A stretch of 64,000 bases of DNA from Propionibacteriales bacterium (GTDB lineage: Bacteria; Actinomycetota; Actinomycetes; Propionibacteriales; Nocardioidaceae), in NCBI GenBank assembly GCA_026392465.1, contig JAPLCA010000026.1, positions 1-64,000 on the forward strand, written 5' to 3'. The notes under the pieces were generated by a model. The model did no database searches and had not been told where the DNA came from. It saw only the letters and a program-made list of their open reading frames with translations. Positions 44,171 to 55,293 of this stretch are shown piece by piece. The first letter of the stretch is position 1, and every line of letters starts with the position of its first letter. The translations under genes and the position numbers were made by a program.

Positions 44171-45066
44171 GCACACGCGTCGATCCCGAGGACGTCGAGG
44201 CGACCCGCAGCGAGAAGGTCCTCGCCGTCGTCCTGGCCGTCTTCCTGCTCATCGGCACCAGCTGGTTCTACGTGAAGGTCGCCGACTGGGTCGGCGAGAC
44301 GCCGTCGTACGCGTACACGGCAGCCGAGCAGCGCACCCTGGACCGGGCGAGCGAGGCGCAGGACGAGGTCTACGACGCGGAGAGCCGACGCGACGACGCG
44401 CGGACCGAGCTGGACCTGGCCCGCGACCGGCTCACGCTCGCCCTCGACCAGGGACGGGCGACCGATCGTCTCGAGGCCGCCCTCGACCGCGCCGAGGCCA
44501 CCTACCGCAGCGAGCGCGGGAAGCTCCAGGAGGCACGGGCCACCGCCGACGCCGCGCAGGAGAAGGCCGATGCCGCGCAGCGGTCGTTCGACCGGCGAGC
44601 CGACGGGAGGGACGACCGGTACTGGCTGGTCGCCGGCCTGAGGCTGCTGCTCGTCGCTGCTCTGGTCGGCGGGTCGCTGCGGTTGCTGACCGTCCAGCGG
44701 GCTCGCGGCTCGCGCTACCTGACCCTCGGCTTCTCGGCCGTCGCCGCCGCCACCCTGACCGCGGTCTGGTTCGCAGGCGACTACGTGACGGACTACATCG
44801 ACGTCGTCGAGCTCGGTCCCATCGTGCTGTCCGTGCTGGGCGCGGCGGCCACCGTCGTCGCGTTCGTCGCCCTCCAGCGCTACCTCGCCCGTCGGGTCCC
44901 GCGCCGCCGGGTGCGCAAGGGCGAGTGCCCGTTCTGCGGGTTCCCGGTACGCGAGGAGGGACCGCACTGCGAGGGCTGCGGCCGCGACGTCGTCGCCGAG
45001 TGCGGCAGCTGCTCACGCCCACGACGGGTGGGCGCACCGCACTGCGCCACCTGTGGCGCCGACTGA
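44167..45066 (+). CDS. Membrane protein with coiled coil and C-terminal double zinc ribbon
   Basis: The 299-residue protein has a membrane helix (VLAVVLAVFLLIGTSWFYV, about 18-36), a long acidic/Ala-rich coiled coil (about 55-140), three further hydrophobic segments (about 155-235), then eight Cys in four pairs (CPFCG, CEGCG, CGSC, CATCG), i.e. two zinc ribbons. No family recognised. The coupling to an Xre gene suggests a two-gene module. Function unknown; sensing or scaffolding at the membrane is speculation. Confidence 0.75.
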   Translation: MSTRVDPEDVEATRSEKVLAVVLAVFLLIGTSWFYVKVADWVGETPSYAYTAAEQRTLDRASEAQDEVYDAESRRDDARTELDLARDRLTLALDQGRATDRLEAALDRAEATYRSERGKLQEARATADAAQEKADAAQRSFDRRADGRDDRYWLVAGLRLLLVAALVGGSLRLLTVQRARGSRYLTLGFSAVAAATLTAVWFAGDYVTDYIDVVELGPIVLSVLGAAATVVAFVALQRYLARRVPRRRVRKGECPFCGFPVREEGPHCEGCGRDVVAECGSCSRPRRVGAPHCATCGAD

Positions 45067-45074
45067 CCCGTCTT

Positions 45075-45121
45075 GGAGCACGATCGCCCCTTCCCGGCTC
45101 GGGAAGGGGCGATCGTGCTCC
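45075..45121. terminator. Bidirectional hairpin between convergent genes
   Basis: Perfect 21-bp arms (GGAGCACGATCGCCCCTTCC and one more base) flank a GGCTC loop, lying between the convergent zinc-ribbon protein and ettA. Its length and position suit a two-way terminator, although no U-tract is present. Confidence 0.78.
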
Positions 45122-45137
45122 GATGCGTGGGGCGTGC

Positions 45138-46820
<1,683 letters not shown>

Positions 46821-46888
46821 AGGAGGCCCAGCCTACCGACGGCGGCGGAGGTGGCGCGCCTCGCGGGTCGTCACCGACACCCGTGGGG

Positions 46889-48550
46889 TCAGCCCAGGGC
46901 GCGCAGGATGCCCGAGCGGTAGCGCTCGTAGCGGTCGAGCTCGACCTGCAGCGGTGCGACCACCTTCTGCTCGGAGACCTCGGCGACGGCCCGACGCAGC
47001 GTCGCGTCGGCCTGCTGCGCCCGCCGCCGCGCACTCGCCCGCACCGCCGCACGGGACAGCGCGGCCAGCAGCACCCCTCCGACCAGCCCGCCGAGGAGCA
47101 GCAGCAGCGGCAACGACGTCCCGGCCACCACGGGCGCGTCGCCCACCTGCCAGCCCACGAGGCCGCTGAGCAGCTCGACCGCTCCCCAACCGACGCCGAC
47201 GACGAGCGCCGCGAACGCGAGCCACTGCAGCACGTCGACCGCTCGCCACCAGAACGGCGTGCGGGACAGGCCGAGGTCGATGCGGTCGACCGTCTCGTCG
47301 AGCTCGCGCACGACGTCGGCGCTGGTGCTGACCGACGCCTCGCGGACGGCGTCGCGCCAGGGGCGCTCGAGACCGACGGCCGCCTTCTCGGAGATCTCGC
47401 GCACGGCCGACTCGGCCTGCGCGCGCTGGACGTGCCCGACCGACGGCCGCACGGCGCGCGAGAGCGACGCGATCGACCCGTCGGGGTCGATGCCGAGCTC
47501 GCGCAGGGGGTCCTTGCGCAGCCGACCGACCCAGCGCAGCGGCGGCCAGCCGGTGTGCCGGCGCGCGGTGCGCAGCGTCGAGGCCTCCACCGCCTCGACG
47601 AGCTGCGGTGCGCCCACGCTGTCGAGCAGGGCGAGATCGAGCGCCTGGCGGTCGATGTCGGTGATGCCGGGGATGTCGCTGCGGCCCCCGACCGTCACGA
47701 TGCCGGCGGCCGAGGCCGCGATGTCCTGCGCCAGACGCTCCTTGGCCGAGGCCTTGGCGCGGATGCGCCGCGCGAGCTCGCGCTTGAGGTCGTCGACCCC
47801 GTCGCCCCGGTGCGCGGAGACGCCGAGGACGGGCACGCCGGGCAGACCCTCGCGGTCGAGGATGGCGCGCACGTCGCCCAGCGCCCGCTCCCGCTCGGAG
47901 AAGTGGATCCGGTCGATCTGGTTGAGCACGACGAGCGTGACGTCGCGGTAGGCCGCCATCGGCCGGATGTAGCGGTCGTGGATGGCGGCGTCGGCGTACT
48001 TCTGGGGGTCGAGGACCCAGATCAGGAGGTCGGCGTACTGGACCAGCCGGTCCATCTCGAGGTGGTGCGCGACCTCGGTGGAGTCGTGGTCGGGCAGGTC
48101 GAGCAGGACCAGCCCGTCGAGCTTCGTGTCGGCCGACGAGCGGTCGAGCATGCTCATCCGCGACACCTGGTGGCGCGCGGGGATCCCCATCCACTCGAGC
48201 AGCTCCTGCGCGCCGTCGGGCCCCCACGAGCAGGCCAGGGCCCACGAGGTGGTCGGACGGCGCACGCCCACACCGGCGAGCTCGAGGTCGGTCAGGCAGT
48301 TGAACAGCGACGACTTGCCCGAGCCCGTGGCGCCCGCGAGCGCGACGATCGTGTGCTCGCCGGAGAGCCGCAGCCGCTCCGAGGCTCGCTCGGCCAGCGC
48401 CGCGGCGGGGTCGAGCAGGGCGTCGTCGAGGCGGCCCCGGGCGGCCTCGACCGCCTCGCCGAGGCCGTCGAGGCGGGCGGCGACGTCGTTGCGCTCACCG
48501 CCGAACAGCGCCGAGGTCGCGCGCGCGACGGGTCCGGGACGCTCGCTCAT
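46889..48550 (-). CDS. Dynamin-like/YfjP-type membrane GTPase, second of a pair
   Basis: The 553-residue protein has a GTPase domain with G1 LAGATGSGKSSLFN (about 72), G3 LLDLPDHDS and G4 LNQID. A long helical region follows, with two membrane segments at about 445-505 (LQWLAFAALVVGVGWGAVEL; LPLLLLLGGLVGGVLLAAL) and a basic C-terminus. The ATG overlaps the upstream GTPase stop (ATGA). The tandem layout resembles actinobacterial dynamin-like pairs such as Streptomyces DynA/DynB, but that is analogy only. Confidence 0.8.
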   Translation of the reverse strand: MSERPGPVARATSALFGGERNDVAARLDGLGEAVEAARGRLDDALLDPAAALAERASERLRLSGEHTIVALAGATGSGKSSLFNCLTDLELAGVGVRRPTTSWALACSWGPDGAQELLEWMGIPARHQVSRMSMLDRSSADTKLDGLVLLDLPDHDSTEVAHHLEMDRLVQYADLLIWVLDPQKYADAAIHDRYIRPMAAYRDVTLVVLNQIDRIHFSERERALGDVRAILDREGLPGVPVLGVSAHRGDGVDDLKRELARRIRAKASAKERLAQDIAASAAGIVTVGGRSDIPGITDIDRQALDLALLDSVGAPQLVEAVEASTLRTARRHTGWPPLRWVGRLRKDPLRELGIDPDGSIASLSRAVRPSVGHVQRAQAESAVREISEKAAVGLERPWRDAVREASVSTSADVVRELDETVDRIDLGLSRTPFWWRAVDVLQWLAFAALVVGVGWGAVELLSGLVGWQVGDAPVVAGTSLPLLLLLGGLVGGVLLAALSRAAVRASARRRAQQADATLRRAVAEVSEQKVVAPLQVELDRYERYRSGILRALG

Positions 48551-50280
48551 GAGGCTGTCTCTCCGTCCAGGAAGTCGATGTGACGTGCGTACTCGGCCCG
48601 GCGCGCGGCGTCGCGCAGCCGGGTCTGGGAGGCCTCGATCGCGGCGGGGTCGGTCACGAGGTCGAGGTAGCGCCGGCTCTCCGCGGTCGCCAGCGCCTCG
48701 ACCGCGGTGACCAGCGACGTGTGGGCGCGCTCGGCGAGCCGGCGGACGGCCTGGTCGCCGAAGATCGCCTCGAGCAGCTTCTGCGCGACGACGGCCGTGC
48801 CGCCCGCCACCCCGACCTCGGCGCCGGTGAGCCCGGCCGACCCGCTGACGAACACGAGCACCATGAGGGCGACGCCGATGCCGTTGACGCCGAAGGCGAG
48901 GAACTTCGCGGTGAGCCGCTTGTCCGAGCCCTCCGCGCGGACGAGCTCGAGCACCTCGGCCTGCCAGTCGCGGACGAGCCGCTCGGCCTTGACCCGGACG
49001 TCGCGCGACGCTCGGTCCAGGCCGCGCTCCGAGGCGATCAGCGCCCGGCCCGCGCCGACCGAGGACCAGGAGCGGTACACCGCCTCCGCGGCGGCCTCGA
49101 GCTGCTCCACGAGCAGGGTCTGCAGACCGGACTCGACCGCCTCGCTGACCTCCGCGGACCGGGTGCGCTTGCCGGTGACCTGGTCGACGAGCCGGTCGCG
49201 GATGCGGCTCACGCGCTCCTCGACCGATCGCAGCAGCTCGCCGTTGCCGACGAACTCCTGCCAGCGCGTCAGGACCTCGCCACGCATGACCGTGCCGTCG
49301 GCGGTGGCCCGGCGCAGCAGGTCGACCGCCTCGGCGTAGGTGCGAGTGGCGTCGTCGTGGAGCTGACGCGCGGCCGCGAGCTGCTCGTCGAGGCCGTCGA
49401 CGACGACGTGCGAGCGCATCACGTTGTGGCGCACCGCGCCGTCGAGCGTCCCGAAGACGACGGCGGAACGTCCCTCCGGGTCGGCGGCGAGGTCGCGCAG
49501 CCAGCCCCGGATGGGCTCGACGGCCTCCCGGGGCAGCAGTCCGTCCTCGCCGACCGGCGACTCCGGCACCGTGAAGAGCGGGGAGTCCGACAGCCCGCGC
49601 GACGTCATCATGCGCGCGAGGTGGCCGCGCACCTCCACGACGGCGTCGGCGTGCGTACGGTCGAGGACCACGGCCACCGACGTGCTGCGCTCCGCGGCCC
49701 GTCCCAGGTAGTCCCACGGCACCTGGTCGGCGTAGCGCGCGGCCGAGGTGACGAACAGCCACAGGTCGGCGGCGGCGAGCAGCTGGGTGGCCAGCTCGCG
49801 GTTGGCCGCGTCGATCGAGTCGATGTCGGGCGCGTCGAGGATCGCCAGGCCGCGCGGGACACCCGTGGAGGGAGCCAGGCGCAGCGCGTAGACGTCGTTC
49901 GTGACCGCCTTGGTGCGAGGCAGCTCGGGCAGGATGCGGTCGGGCTGGAACCACTCCGCGTCGTCGGGATGGTGCACCAGCACGGGCGAGCGCGTGGTCG
50001 GACGCAGGACGCCGGACTCGGTGACCTGCTCCCCCACCAGCGAGTTGACCAGTGTCGACTTGCCGGCGCCCGTCGACCCGCCCACGACGGTCAGCAGCGG
50101 CGCTTCGAGCTGCACGAGCCGCGGGATGACGTAGTCGGACAGCTGGTCGACCATCTCGGCGCGCGTCGCGCGCACCTCGTCCACGCCGGGGACCTCCAGC
50201 GAGAGCGGCGCCGCGGTGACGTCGGTGAGGAGCTTGCTCAGCGCTCCCAGCAGCTCGGCCGAGGCGTGTTCGCTGGGCAC
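48547..50280 (-). CDS. Dynamin-like membrane GTPase, first of a pair
   Basis: The 577-residue protein has G1 VVGGSTGAGKSTLVNSLVG (about 65), G3 ILDAPDIDS and a G4-like VLDRTHAD. A helical stalk and a hydrophobic pair (FLAFGVNGIGVALMVLVFVS; VGVAGGTAVVAQKLLEAIFG) near 430-480 suggest membrane insertion. GTG 50280 is preceded by GGGAGGA; the frame stays open upstream without start context. It is coupled to the second GTPase, so a heteromeric membrane-remodelling machine is plausible. Confidence 0.8.
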   Translation of the reverse strand: MPSEHASAELLGALSKLLTDVTAAPLSLEVPGVDEVRATRAEMVDQLSDYVIPRLVQLEAPLLTVVGGSTGAGKSTLVNSLVGEQVTESGVLRPTTRSPVLVHHPDDAEWFQPDRILPELPRTKAVTNDVYALRLAPSTGVPRGLAILDAPDIDSIDAANRELATQLLAAADLWLFVTSAARYADQVPWDYLGRAAERSTSVAVVLDRTHADAVVEVRGHLARMMTSRGLSDSPLFTVPESPVGEDGLLPREAVEPIRGWLRDLAADPEGRSAVVFGTLDGAVRHNVMRSHVVVDGLDEQLAAARQLHDDATRTYAEAVDLLRRATADGTVMRGEVLTRWQEFVGNGELLRSVEERVSRIRDRLVDQVTGKRTRSAEVSEAVESGLQTLLVEQLEAAAEAVYRSWSSVGAGRALIASERGLDRASRDVRVKAERLVRDWQAEVLELVRAEGSDKRLTAKFLAFGVNGIGVALMVLVFVSGSAGLTGAEVGVAGGTAVVAQKLLEAIFGDQAVRRLAERAHTSLVTAVEALATAESRRYLDLVTDPAAIEASQTRLRDAARRAEYARHIDFLDGETAS

Positions 50281-50377
50281 CGGTGCTCCTCCCGTCTCGA
50301 CGTGTCGTTGCGGCTCTTCCGCGGGGTCAAGGGACACGGTAGTGGACTCCGCGTGACCACGGTGCGTCCGCGTCGCG

Positions 50378-51586
50378 TCACCGTCGGTGCGCGACGGGCA
50401 AGGGCGGCGGGAAGCGGAGCGCGGGGCGCAGCTCGTACATCGCGTCGAGCAGCGCGTAGGTCCGCTCGACCCCGTGCGGCTTCGTCTGGCCCTGCATGAT
50501 CGCGTCGTGCAGGAAGGCCATCTCGGTGGCGAGCCGCTGGTAGCGGCGCACGATCCGTCCGGCCACCCGGCCGTGCTGACGTCGGGCGTGCCGGCGGGCC
50601 TGCTTGCGGTAGCCGAAGCGCGAGAGGTACGGGATCTCCGCGGGGTGGATCCAACCGCGTTCGGCGACGTACGACAGCGAGCGCTCGAGCGTCCGCACCT
50701 GTCGCGACCGCGCCACGATCGCCACCACCGCGAGCGTGACGAACAGGAGGAACAGCGCGAAGTAGGTGAGCGCGAAGCCCACGCCACCGAAGTAGGAGGC
50801 GGACCCGTTCCAGAGCCCGTGCAGGACCATGCTGATCGCGAGGCCGACGGTGCCGACGAGCACCTTCAGGACCTTCGAGCGGATGCCGACGGCCAGGCCC
50901 AGCGCGATGCCGAACGCCGACAGGAAGAGCGGGTGGGCGAAGGGGCTGGCGATCCCGCGGACCACGAAGGTGCCGGCGGCGCCCTCCGCGCCGGCGATGG
51001 GCACGTCGGGCCCGCCGGCGTAGCTGAGGGCGTAGTAGCCGATGTTCTCGACGAACGCGAAGCCCAGGCCCACGAGGCCGGCCACGATCAGACCGTCCAG
51101 GAAGCCGTCGATGATGCGGCGCCAGCGCAGGAACGTCAGGAGCAGGAACAGGCCCTTGGCCGGCTCCTCGCTGGCCGGCGCGACGAACGTCGCCAGCTGC
51201 TCCTTCGTCAGGTCGGTCGTCTCCCCCAGCAGCACCTGGACGGCGAGCGCGATGCCGACGGCGCCGACACCACCCCACACGAACGCCGCGACCTTGTAGC
51301 GACGCGGCTCCGGCTCGTAGCGGTCGAGCCACCAGTAGACGAACCACAGCACGGGCAGCGGCACCAGCGCGTAGATGATCGCCAGGCGTGCGCCCTCGAG
51401 CGCCTCCGCGCCCGCGGCGACCACGACGACCTCGACCAGGCCCAGCGCCACGCCGATGCCGGTGAGCACCATGAGCGCGGTGCGTCCCCGCTGGCGCGGA
51501 CGCTCGACGTAGCGCGGCATCCGACGCGGGATGGTCCCGCGGCCCGCCACCTCCGGCGCGGCCTCCTGGGCGTGTGGCTGGCTCAC
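50378..51586 (-). CDS. PrsW-family intramembrane protease
   Basis: The 402-residue multispanning protein carries the PrsW signatures: PASEEPAKGLFLL (about 118), GFAFVENIGYY (about 168) and MVLHGLWNGSA (about 250), i.e. the conserved E-E, EN and H residues of the family. The soluble C-terminus is basic and helical. PrsW in Bacillus cleaves an anti-sigma factor; no such target is nearby. GTG 51586 follows TAGGCT by 7 nt, implying a leaderless start. Confidence 0.87.
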   Translation of the reverse strand: MSQPHAQEAAPEVAGRGTIPRRMPRYVERPRQRGRTALMVLTGIGVALGLVEVVVVAAGAEALEGARLAIIYALVPLPVLWFVYWWLDRYEPEPRRYKVAAFVWGGVGAVGIALAVQVLLGETTDLTKEQLATFVAPASEEPAKGLFLLLTFLRWRRIIDGFLDGLIVAGLVGLGFAFVENIGYYALSYAGGPDVPIAGAEGAAGTFVVRGIASPFAHPLFLSAFGIALGLAVGIRSKVLKVLVGTVGLAISMVLHGLWNGSASYFGGVGFALTYFALFLLFVTLAVVAIVARSRQVRTLERSLSYVAERGWIHPAEIPYLSRFGYRKQARRHARRQHGRVAGRIVRRYQRLATEMAFLHDAIMQGQTKPHGVERTYALLDAMYELRPALRFPPPLPVAHRR

Positions 51587-51640
51587 CCCCCGGAGCCTAG
51601 GGGAACGCACCGCGCCGCGCCCCGCGGCGCGCGTCACGTC

Positions 51641-51707
51641 CCCCCGATTCGGTACGTCATCGCCCGTTCCGGGCGCCGGGACGGGCGATGAGGTACCGAA
51701 TCGGGGG
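51641..51707. repeat. Long dyad between divergent prsW and tRNA-Arg promoters
   Basis: A 27-bp stem (one mismatch) with arms starting CCCCCGATTCGGTAC encloses a 13-bp loop. It lies between two divergent transcription units, where a terminator is not needed, so it is more probably a repeat-family palindrome or regulatory dyad. Confidence 0.72.
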
Positions 51708-51735
51708 CAGTCGTGTGGGACTAGGGTGGGGGCGG

Positions 51736-51809
51736 GCCCCCGTAGCTCAGTTGGATAGAGCAGAAGCCTTCTAATCTTCGGGTCGCAGGTTCGATTCCTG
51801 CCGGGGGCG
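51736..51809 (+). tRNA. tRNA-Arg(TCT)
   Basis: Cloverleaf with acceptor GCCCCCG/CGGGGGC, D-arm GCTC/GAGC, anticodon loop CTTCTAA (anticodon TCT, reading AGA) and T-arm GCAGG-TTCGATT-CCTGC. Position 31-39 is a C-U mismatch. CCA is not encoded. A TAGGGT hexamer lies 8 bp upstream. Confidence 0.92.
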
Positions 51810-51871
51810 CTCACATCGACGAGCAGAACCCCTTCTCCCCGGGTCGCGGGTCCTGCCGGGAGCCAGGGTCC

Positions 51872-52822
51872 TCAGGTGGGGGCGTCGAGGGCGGCGAGCT
51901 CGTCGGCGGCCAGGTCGACGTCGGCGACGCGCAGGGCCGACTCGAGCTGCTCCACCGAGCTGACCCCCAGGATCGGACGCACCTGCGGCCGCGACGCCAG
52001 CAGCCACGCGAGCACGACGACCGACCGCGCCACGCCGTGCGCGTGCGCGACCTCGTCGAGCGCCGCCAGGCGTCGCTCCGTGCCCGGGTGCCGGTAGGCC
52101 TCCGGGAACGGTCGGTCGGGACGGTCGTAGGAGCCCTGCACGAGCGGCGAGTAGGCCCACAGCTCCACGTCAGGGTGCTCGGCGACGTAGTCGACCGTCT
52201 CGTCGGTGACGAAGCCGAACCGGTGGTCCTTGCCCTCGACGACCGCGCCGGGGCGCGGGTGCACGTACGACGTCGTCAGCTGCAGGGCGGTCCAGGGCTC
52301 GAGCCCCAACGCCTCGGCGATGGCGCGACCGCGCTCGACCCGCCACGTCGGGTGGTTGGACACGCCCAGACGTCGCACCGACCCGTCGCCGACCAGCGAC
52401 CCGAACGCCTCCACCGTCTCCTCCAGCGGGGTCCCGCGGTCCTCCCCGTGCGCCCAGTACAGGTCGATGACGTCGACGCCGAGGCGCCGCAGGCTCGCCT
52501 CGCATCCGGCTCGCACGACCTCGGCCGAGAGTCCCTCGACGAGGTGGCCGTCCGCGCCGGGCACGTCGAGCGGCTCGACACCGACCTTCGTGGCCAGCTC
52601 GACCCGGTCGCGACGCGACGGCTCCGCCGCGAGCCAGCGACCGATGACGCGCTCGCTCGCTCCCCCGTGGCCGCTCGGGTCGACCCAGAACGCGTAGCAG
52701 TTGGCGGTGTCCAGGGTCCTGCCCCCCGCGGCCAGGTACCGGTCGAGCAGCGCCCGCGACGTCGCCTCGTCCGTCCGGGTGCCGAAGTACATCGTGCCGA
52801 GCACGAGCCGTGAGACGTCCAT
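51872..52822 (-). CDS. Aldo/keto reductase
   Basis: The 316-residue TIM-barrel oxidoreductase begins VSRLVLGTMYFGTRTDE. The family tetrad is visible: Asp and Tyr in DTANCYAFW (about 38-46), Lys in ELATKVG (about 79) and His in DLYWAHGED (about 120). C-terminal VRPILGVSSVEQLESAL binds NADPH. Substrate unknown. TAGGTT lies 6 nt before the ATG; it is divergent from crcB. Confidence 0.92.
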   Translation of the reverse strand: MDVSRLVLGTMYFGTRTDEATSRALLDRYLAAGGRTLDTANCYAFWVDPSGHGGASERVIGRWLAAEPSRRDRVELATKVGVEPLDVPGADGHLVEGLSAEVVRAGCEASLRRLGVDVIDLYWAHGEDRGTPLEETVEAFGSLVGDGSVRRLGVSNHPTWRVERGRAIAEALGLEPWTALQLTTSYVHPRPGAVVEGKDHRFGFVTDETVDYVAEHPDVELWAYSPLVQGSYDRPDRPFPEAYRHPGTERRLAALDEVAHAHGVARSVVVLAWLLASRPQVRPILGVSSVEQLESALRVADVDLAADELAALDAPT

Positions 52823-52857
52823 GCGACGAACCTATCGGCGGGTCGTAGAGTCCGACC

Positions 52858-53250
52858 ATGGCGACGACCTGGCCGCGTCCGGACGCGGTGGCGCTCGTCG
52901 CCGTCGGCGGCGCGGTCGGCGCCCTCTCGCGCTACGGCGTGGCCGTGTCCGTGGCTCCCGTCGACGGGCTGCCGGTCGGCATCCTCGGCGTCAACGTGCT
53001 CGGCGCGTTCCTGCTCGGCCTCCTGACCGCCACCGTGGCGTCCACCCGGATCCGACTGCTGCTCGGCACCGGCCTGATGGGCGGGTTCACGACCTACAGC
53101 GCCTTCGCGCTCGACACGCAGTCCCTGCTCGCCGACGGCCGGGCCGCCGACACGCTCGTCTACCTCCTCGCGACCCTCGCGGGCGGCTTCGCGGCCTCGG
53201 TGGGCGGTCTCGCCGCCGGGCGTGCCCTGCGGACCAGGGGCGCGCGGTGA
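52858..53250 (+). CDS. crcB1: Fluoride channel subunit CrcB/Fluc (first)
   Basis: The 130-residue four-helix protein has the Fluc signatures GGAVGALSRYG, GVNVLGAFLLG and GLMGGFTTYSAFALD. It would export fluoride as a heterodimer with the next gene. TAGAGT lies 6 nt before the ATG, leaving no room for a fluoride riboswitch leader. Its stop overlaps the second crcB start. Confidence 0.94.
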   Translation: MATTWPRPDAVALVAVGGAVGALSRYGVAVSVAPVDGLPVGILGVNVLGAFLLGLLTATVASTRIRLLLGTGLMGGFTTYSAFALDTQSLLADGRAADTLVYLLATLAGGFAASVGGLAAGRALRTRGAR

Positions 53251-53606
53251 CGGGCGTGCTCCTAGCCGGAGCGGTGGCGGTCGCCGGCGGCGCCGGCTCG
53301 GTGCTGAGGCTGCTCGTCGACACGTGGGTGGGCCAACGCTCCTCCGGGCGGTTCCCGTGGGGCATCGTCGCGGTCAACGTCAGCGGGTCGTTCCTCATCG
53401 GGCTGGCCGTCGGCCTGCTCGACGACAGCGCCGCGCGCACGGTCGTGGCGACGGGGTTCCTCGGCGGCTACACCACGTTCAGCACTGCGAGCCTCGACTC
53501 CGCCCGCCTGGCGCTCCGGGGCCGGGGCGGCCGGGCGGTCGCCCACGCGGTGGGCACCGCCGTCGTCTGCGTCGCGGCGGCCTGGCTCGGCCTGCTGCTG
53601 ACGTGA
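53247..53606 (+). CDS. crcB2: Fluoride channel subunit CrcB/Fluc (second)
   Basis: The 119-residue partner repeats the signatures with changes: [23 protein letters not shown] and [16 protein letters not shown]. Tandem unequal crcB genes usually make a hetero-dimeric channel. GTG 53247 overlaps the first gene by 4 bp. A strong hairpin follows at once. Confidence 0.94.
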   Translation: MTGVLLAGAVAVAGGAGSVLRLLVDTWVGQRSSGRFPWGIVAVNVSGSFLIGLAVGLLDDSAARTVVATGFLGGYTTFSTASLDSARLALRGRGGRAVAHAVGTAVVCVAAAWLGLLLT

Positions 53607-53639
53607 CACGGCCCCCGCACCGAGGGTGCGGGGGCCGTG
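53607..53639. terminator. Bidirectional hairpin between crcB2 and dsbA-like gene
   Basis: Perfect 15-bp stem (CACGGCCCCCGCACC) with a GAG loop between convergent genes, 16 bp before the DsbA-like stop. Confidence 0.83.
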
Positions 53640-53655
53640 CGCGACGAGGACGAGG

Positions 53656-54438
53656 TCAGGCCTTGGCCTCCTCGACCGCCTTCTGGATCGTGGCGGGGCT
53701 GAAGTCGTCGAGCTTCTTGCCGTCCACGAAGACGGTGGGCGTGCCGCTGATCTTGCGGTCGCTGTCCTGCGCGACCTCCTTGGCCTTGACGACCCACGGC
53801 ACGAACTTCTCGGACTTCACGCACGAGTCGATGCCCGCACCGGTGATGCCGAGGCTGTTGAGGTCCTCCACGAGCTTGGCGTTCTCGGGGCCGGCGGTGC
53901 CCTCCTGCGGCTGGTTGGCGTACAGGAAGTCGTGCACCTTGACGTAGTCGTCGACGCCGCCGGCGTCGAGCGCGCAGAGCGCGGCGTTGGTGGCGCGCTT
54001 GGAGTAGTCGTTGGTGCTGCCGCCGTTCTCGTCGAGGAAGGAGAACGGCTTGTAGGTGAGCGCGATCTCGCCCGACGCGACCTGCTGCTTGAGCATCGGG
54101 CCGGCGACCTGCTCGAACTGCTGGCACACGGGGCACTGGAAGTCCTCGTAGACCTCGACGCTGACCGGCTTGGCGTCACCGGACGCGGCGCCGCCGTCGG
54201 AGGCCTCGGCGTCGGCCTGGTCGTAGAGGATGCCGTAGTCCTTCGTGTTCTTCGGCGCGACGAGGTCGGTGCTCTTGGCGTTCTTGTCGGCCGTCGACTT
54301 CACGGCGTAGCCGCCGACGCCGACGAGGGCGATGACGACGGCGACGATCGCGATGGTGATGACGTTGCGCTGGCGCTTGTCGGCCTTCTCGCGCTCCTTG
54401 CGCATCTGCTCGGCTCGCTGCTTGCGGTCGTTGCTCAC
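53656..54438 (-). CDS. Membrane-anchored DsbA/thioredoxin-like oxidoreductase
   Basis: The 260-residue protein has a charged N-terminus, one membrane anchor ([21 protein letters not shown], about 26-46) and an extracytoplasmic DsbA-like domain with active site [12 protein letters not shown] (about 99-110) and cis-Pro loop [11 protein letters not shown]. It probably makes or shuffles disulfides in exported proteins. GTG 54438 starts the conserved charged N-terminus ([14 protein letters not shown]). Confidence 0.9.
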   Translation of the reverse strand: MSNDRKQRAEQMRKEREKADKRQRNVITIAIVAVVIALVGVGGYAVKSTADKNAKSTDLVAPKNTKDYGILYDQADAEASDGGAASGDAKPVSVEVYEDFQCPVCQQFEQVAGPMLKQQVASGEIALTYKPFSFLDENGGSTNDYSKRATNAALCALDAGGVDDYVKVHDFLYANQPQEGTAGPENAKLVEDLNSLGITGAGIDSCVKSEKFVPWVVKAKEVAQDSDRKISGTPTVFVDGKKLDDFSPATIQKAVEEAKA

Positions 54439-54588
54439 GTGGTCTGGCTCCTGTGCGGCGTCTGGGACAGGACGGGAGGCGTGCGCCCGTCGTTCGTGGG
54501 GCACAACGAAGACCGCGCCCCGTCGGTTCCCTGGAAGGCTACCCGGGGTGGGCGGCTGGGGCGGCCACGGTGGCCTAGGGTCGGTCGC

Positions 54589-55221
54589 GTGAACGACAGA
54601 CTGGTGTGGATCGACTGCGAGATGACCGGGCTCTCCCTCGAGACCGACGCGTTGGTGGAGGTGGCGGCTCTCGTCACCGACTACGAGCTCAACGTGCTCG
54701 GCCAGGGCGTCGACCTCGTCATCAAGCCCCCGGCACAGGCTCTGGAGCAGATGAACGACGTCGTGACGCGCATGCACACCGCGTCGGGCCTGATCACCGA
54801 GCTGGAGGCCGGCACCACGCTGCGTGACGCCGAGGAGCAGGTGCTCGCCTACGTCCGCGACCACGTGAAGGAGCCGCGCAAGGCGCCGCTCGCGGGCAAC
54901 ACGGTGGGCACCGACCGGACGTTCCTCGCGCGCGACATGGTCGAGCTGGAGGGCTTCCTGCACTACCGCGTCATCGACGTGTCGTCGATCAAGGAGCTCG
55001 CCCGCCAGTGGTTCCCGCGCGCCTACTTCGCGGCCCCCGCGAAGGCGGGGCACCACCGCGCGCTGGCCGACATCGCCGAGAGCATCGACGAGCTGCGCTA
55101 CTACCGTCGCGCCGTGTTCGTGGACGATCCCGGGCCCGAGACGGAGGCGGCCCGTGCGCTCGCCGCAGAGGTCTCGGCCAGCTCGACCCTGGCCCGCCTG
55201 GAGGCCTCCGCAGAGTCGTGA
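54589..55221 (+). CDS. orn: Oligoribonuclease
   Basis: The 210-residue DEDDh exonuclease degrades 2-5 nt RNAs, including pGpG. Motifs: WIDCEMTGL (about 7), the DRTFLARDM segment and GHHRALADI with the catalytic His/Asp (about 157). GTG 54589 follows TAGGGT by 7 nt. It is divergent from the DsbA-like gene and upstream of tRNA-His. Same region as orn in mycobacteria, from memory. Confidence 0.96.
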   Translation: MNDRLVWIDCEMTGLSLETDALVEVAALVTDYELNVLGQGVDLVIKPPAQALEQMNDVVTRMHTASGLITELEAGTTLRDAEEQVLAYVRDHVKEPRKAPLAGNTVGTDRTFLARDMVELEGFLHYRVIDVSSIKELARQWFPRAYFAAPAKAGHHRALADIAESIDELRYYRRAVFVDDPGPETEAARALAAEVSASSTLARLEASAES

Positions 55222-55293
55222 CGGGGCACCGGCGGGGCCGCGCGCCACGTGGGCTATGATCGTCCGCGTCGTGACGGCCTGCCGCCACGCATG

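Noticed and set aside
52823-52857. Possible fluoride riboswitch before crcB
   Set aside because: The gap between the aldo/keto reductase and crcB1 start codons is about 35 bp and the promoter hexamer sits 6 nt before the ATG, leaving no room.
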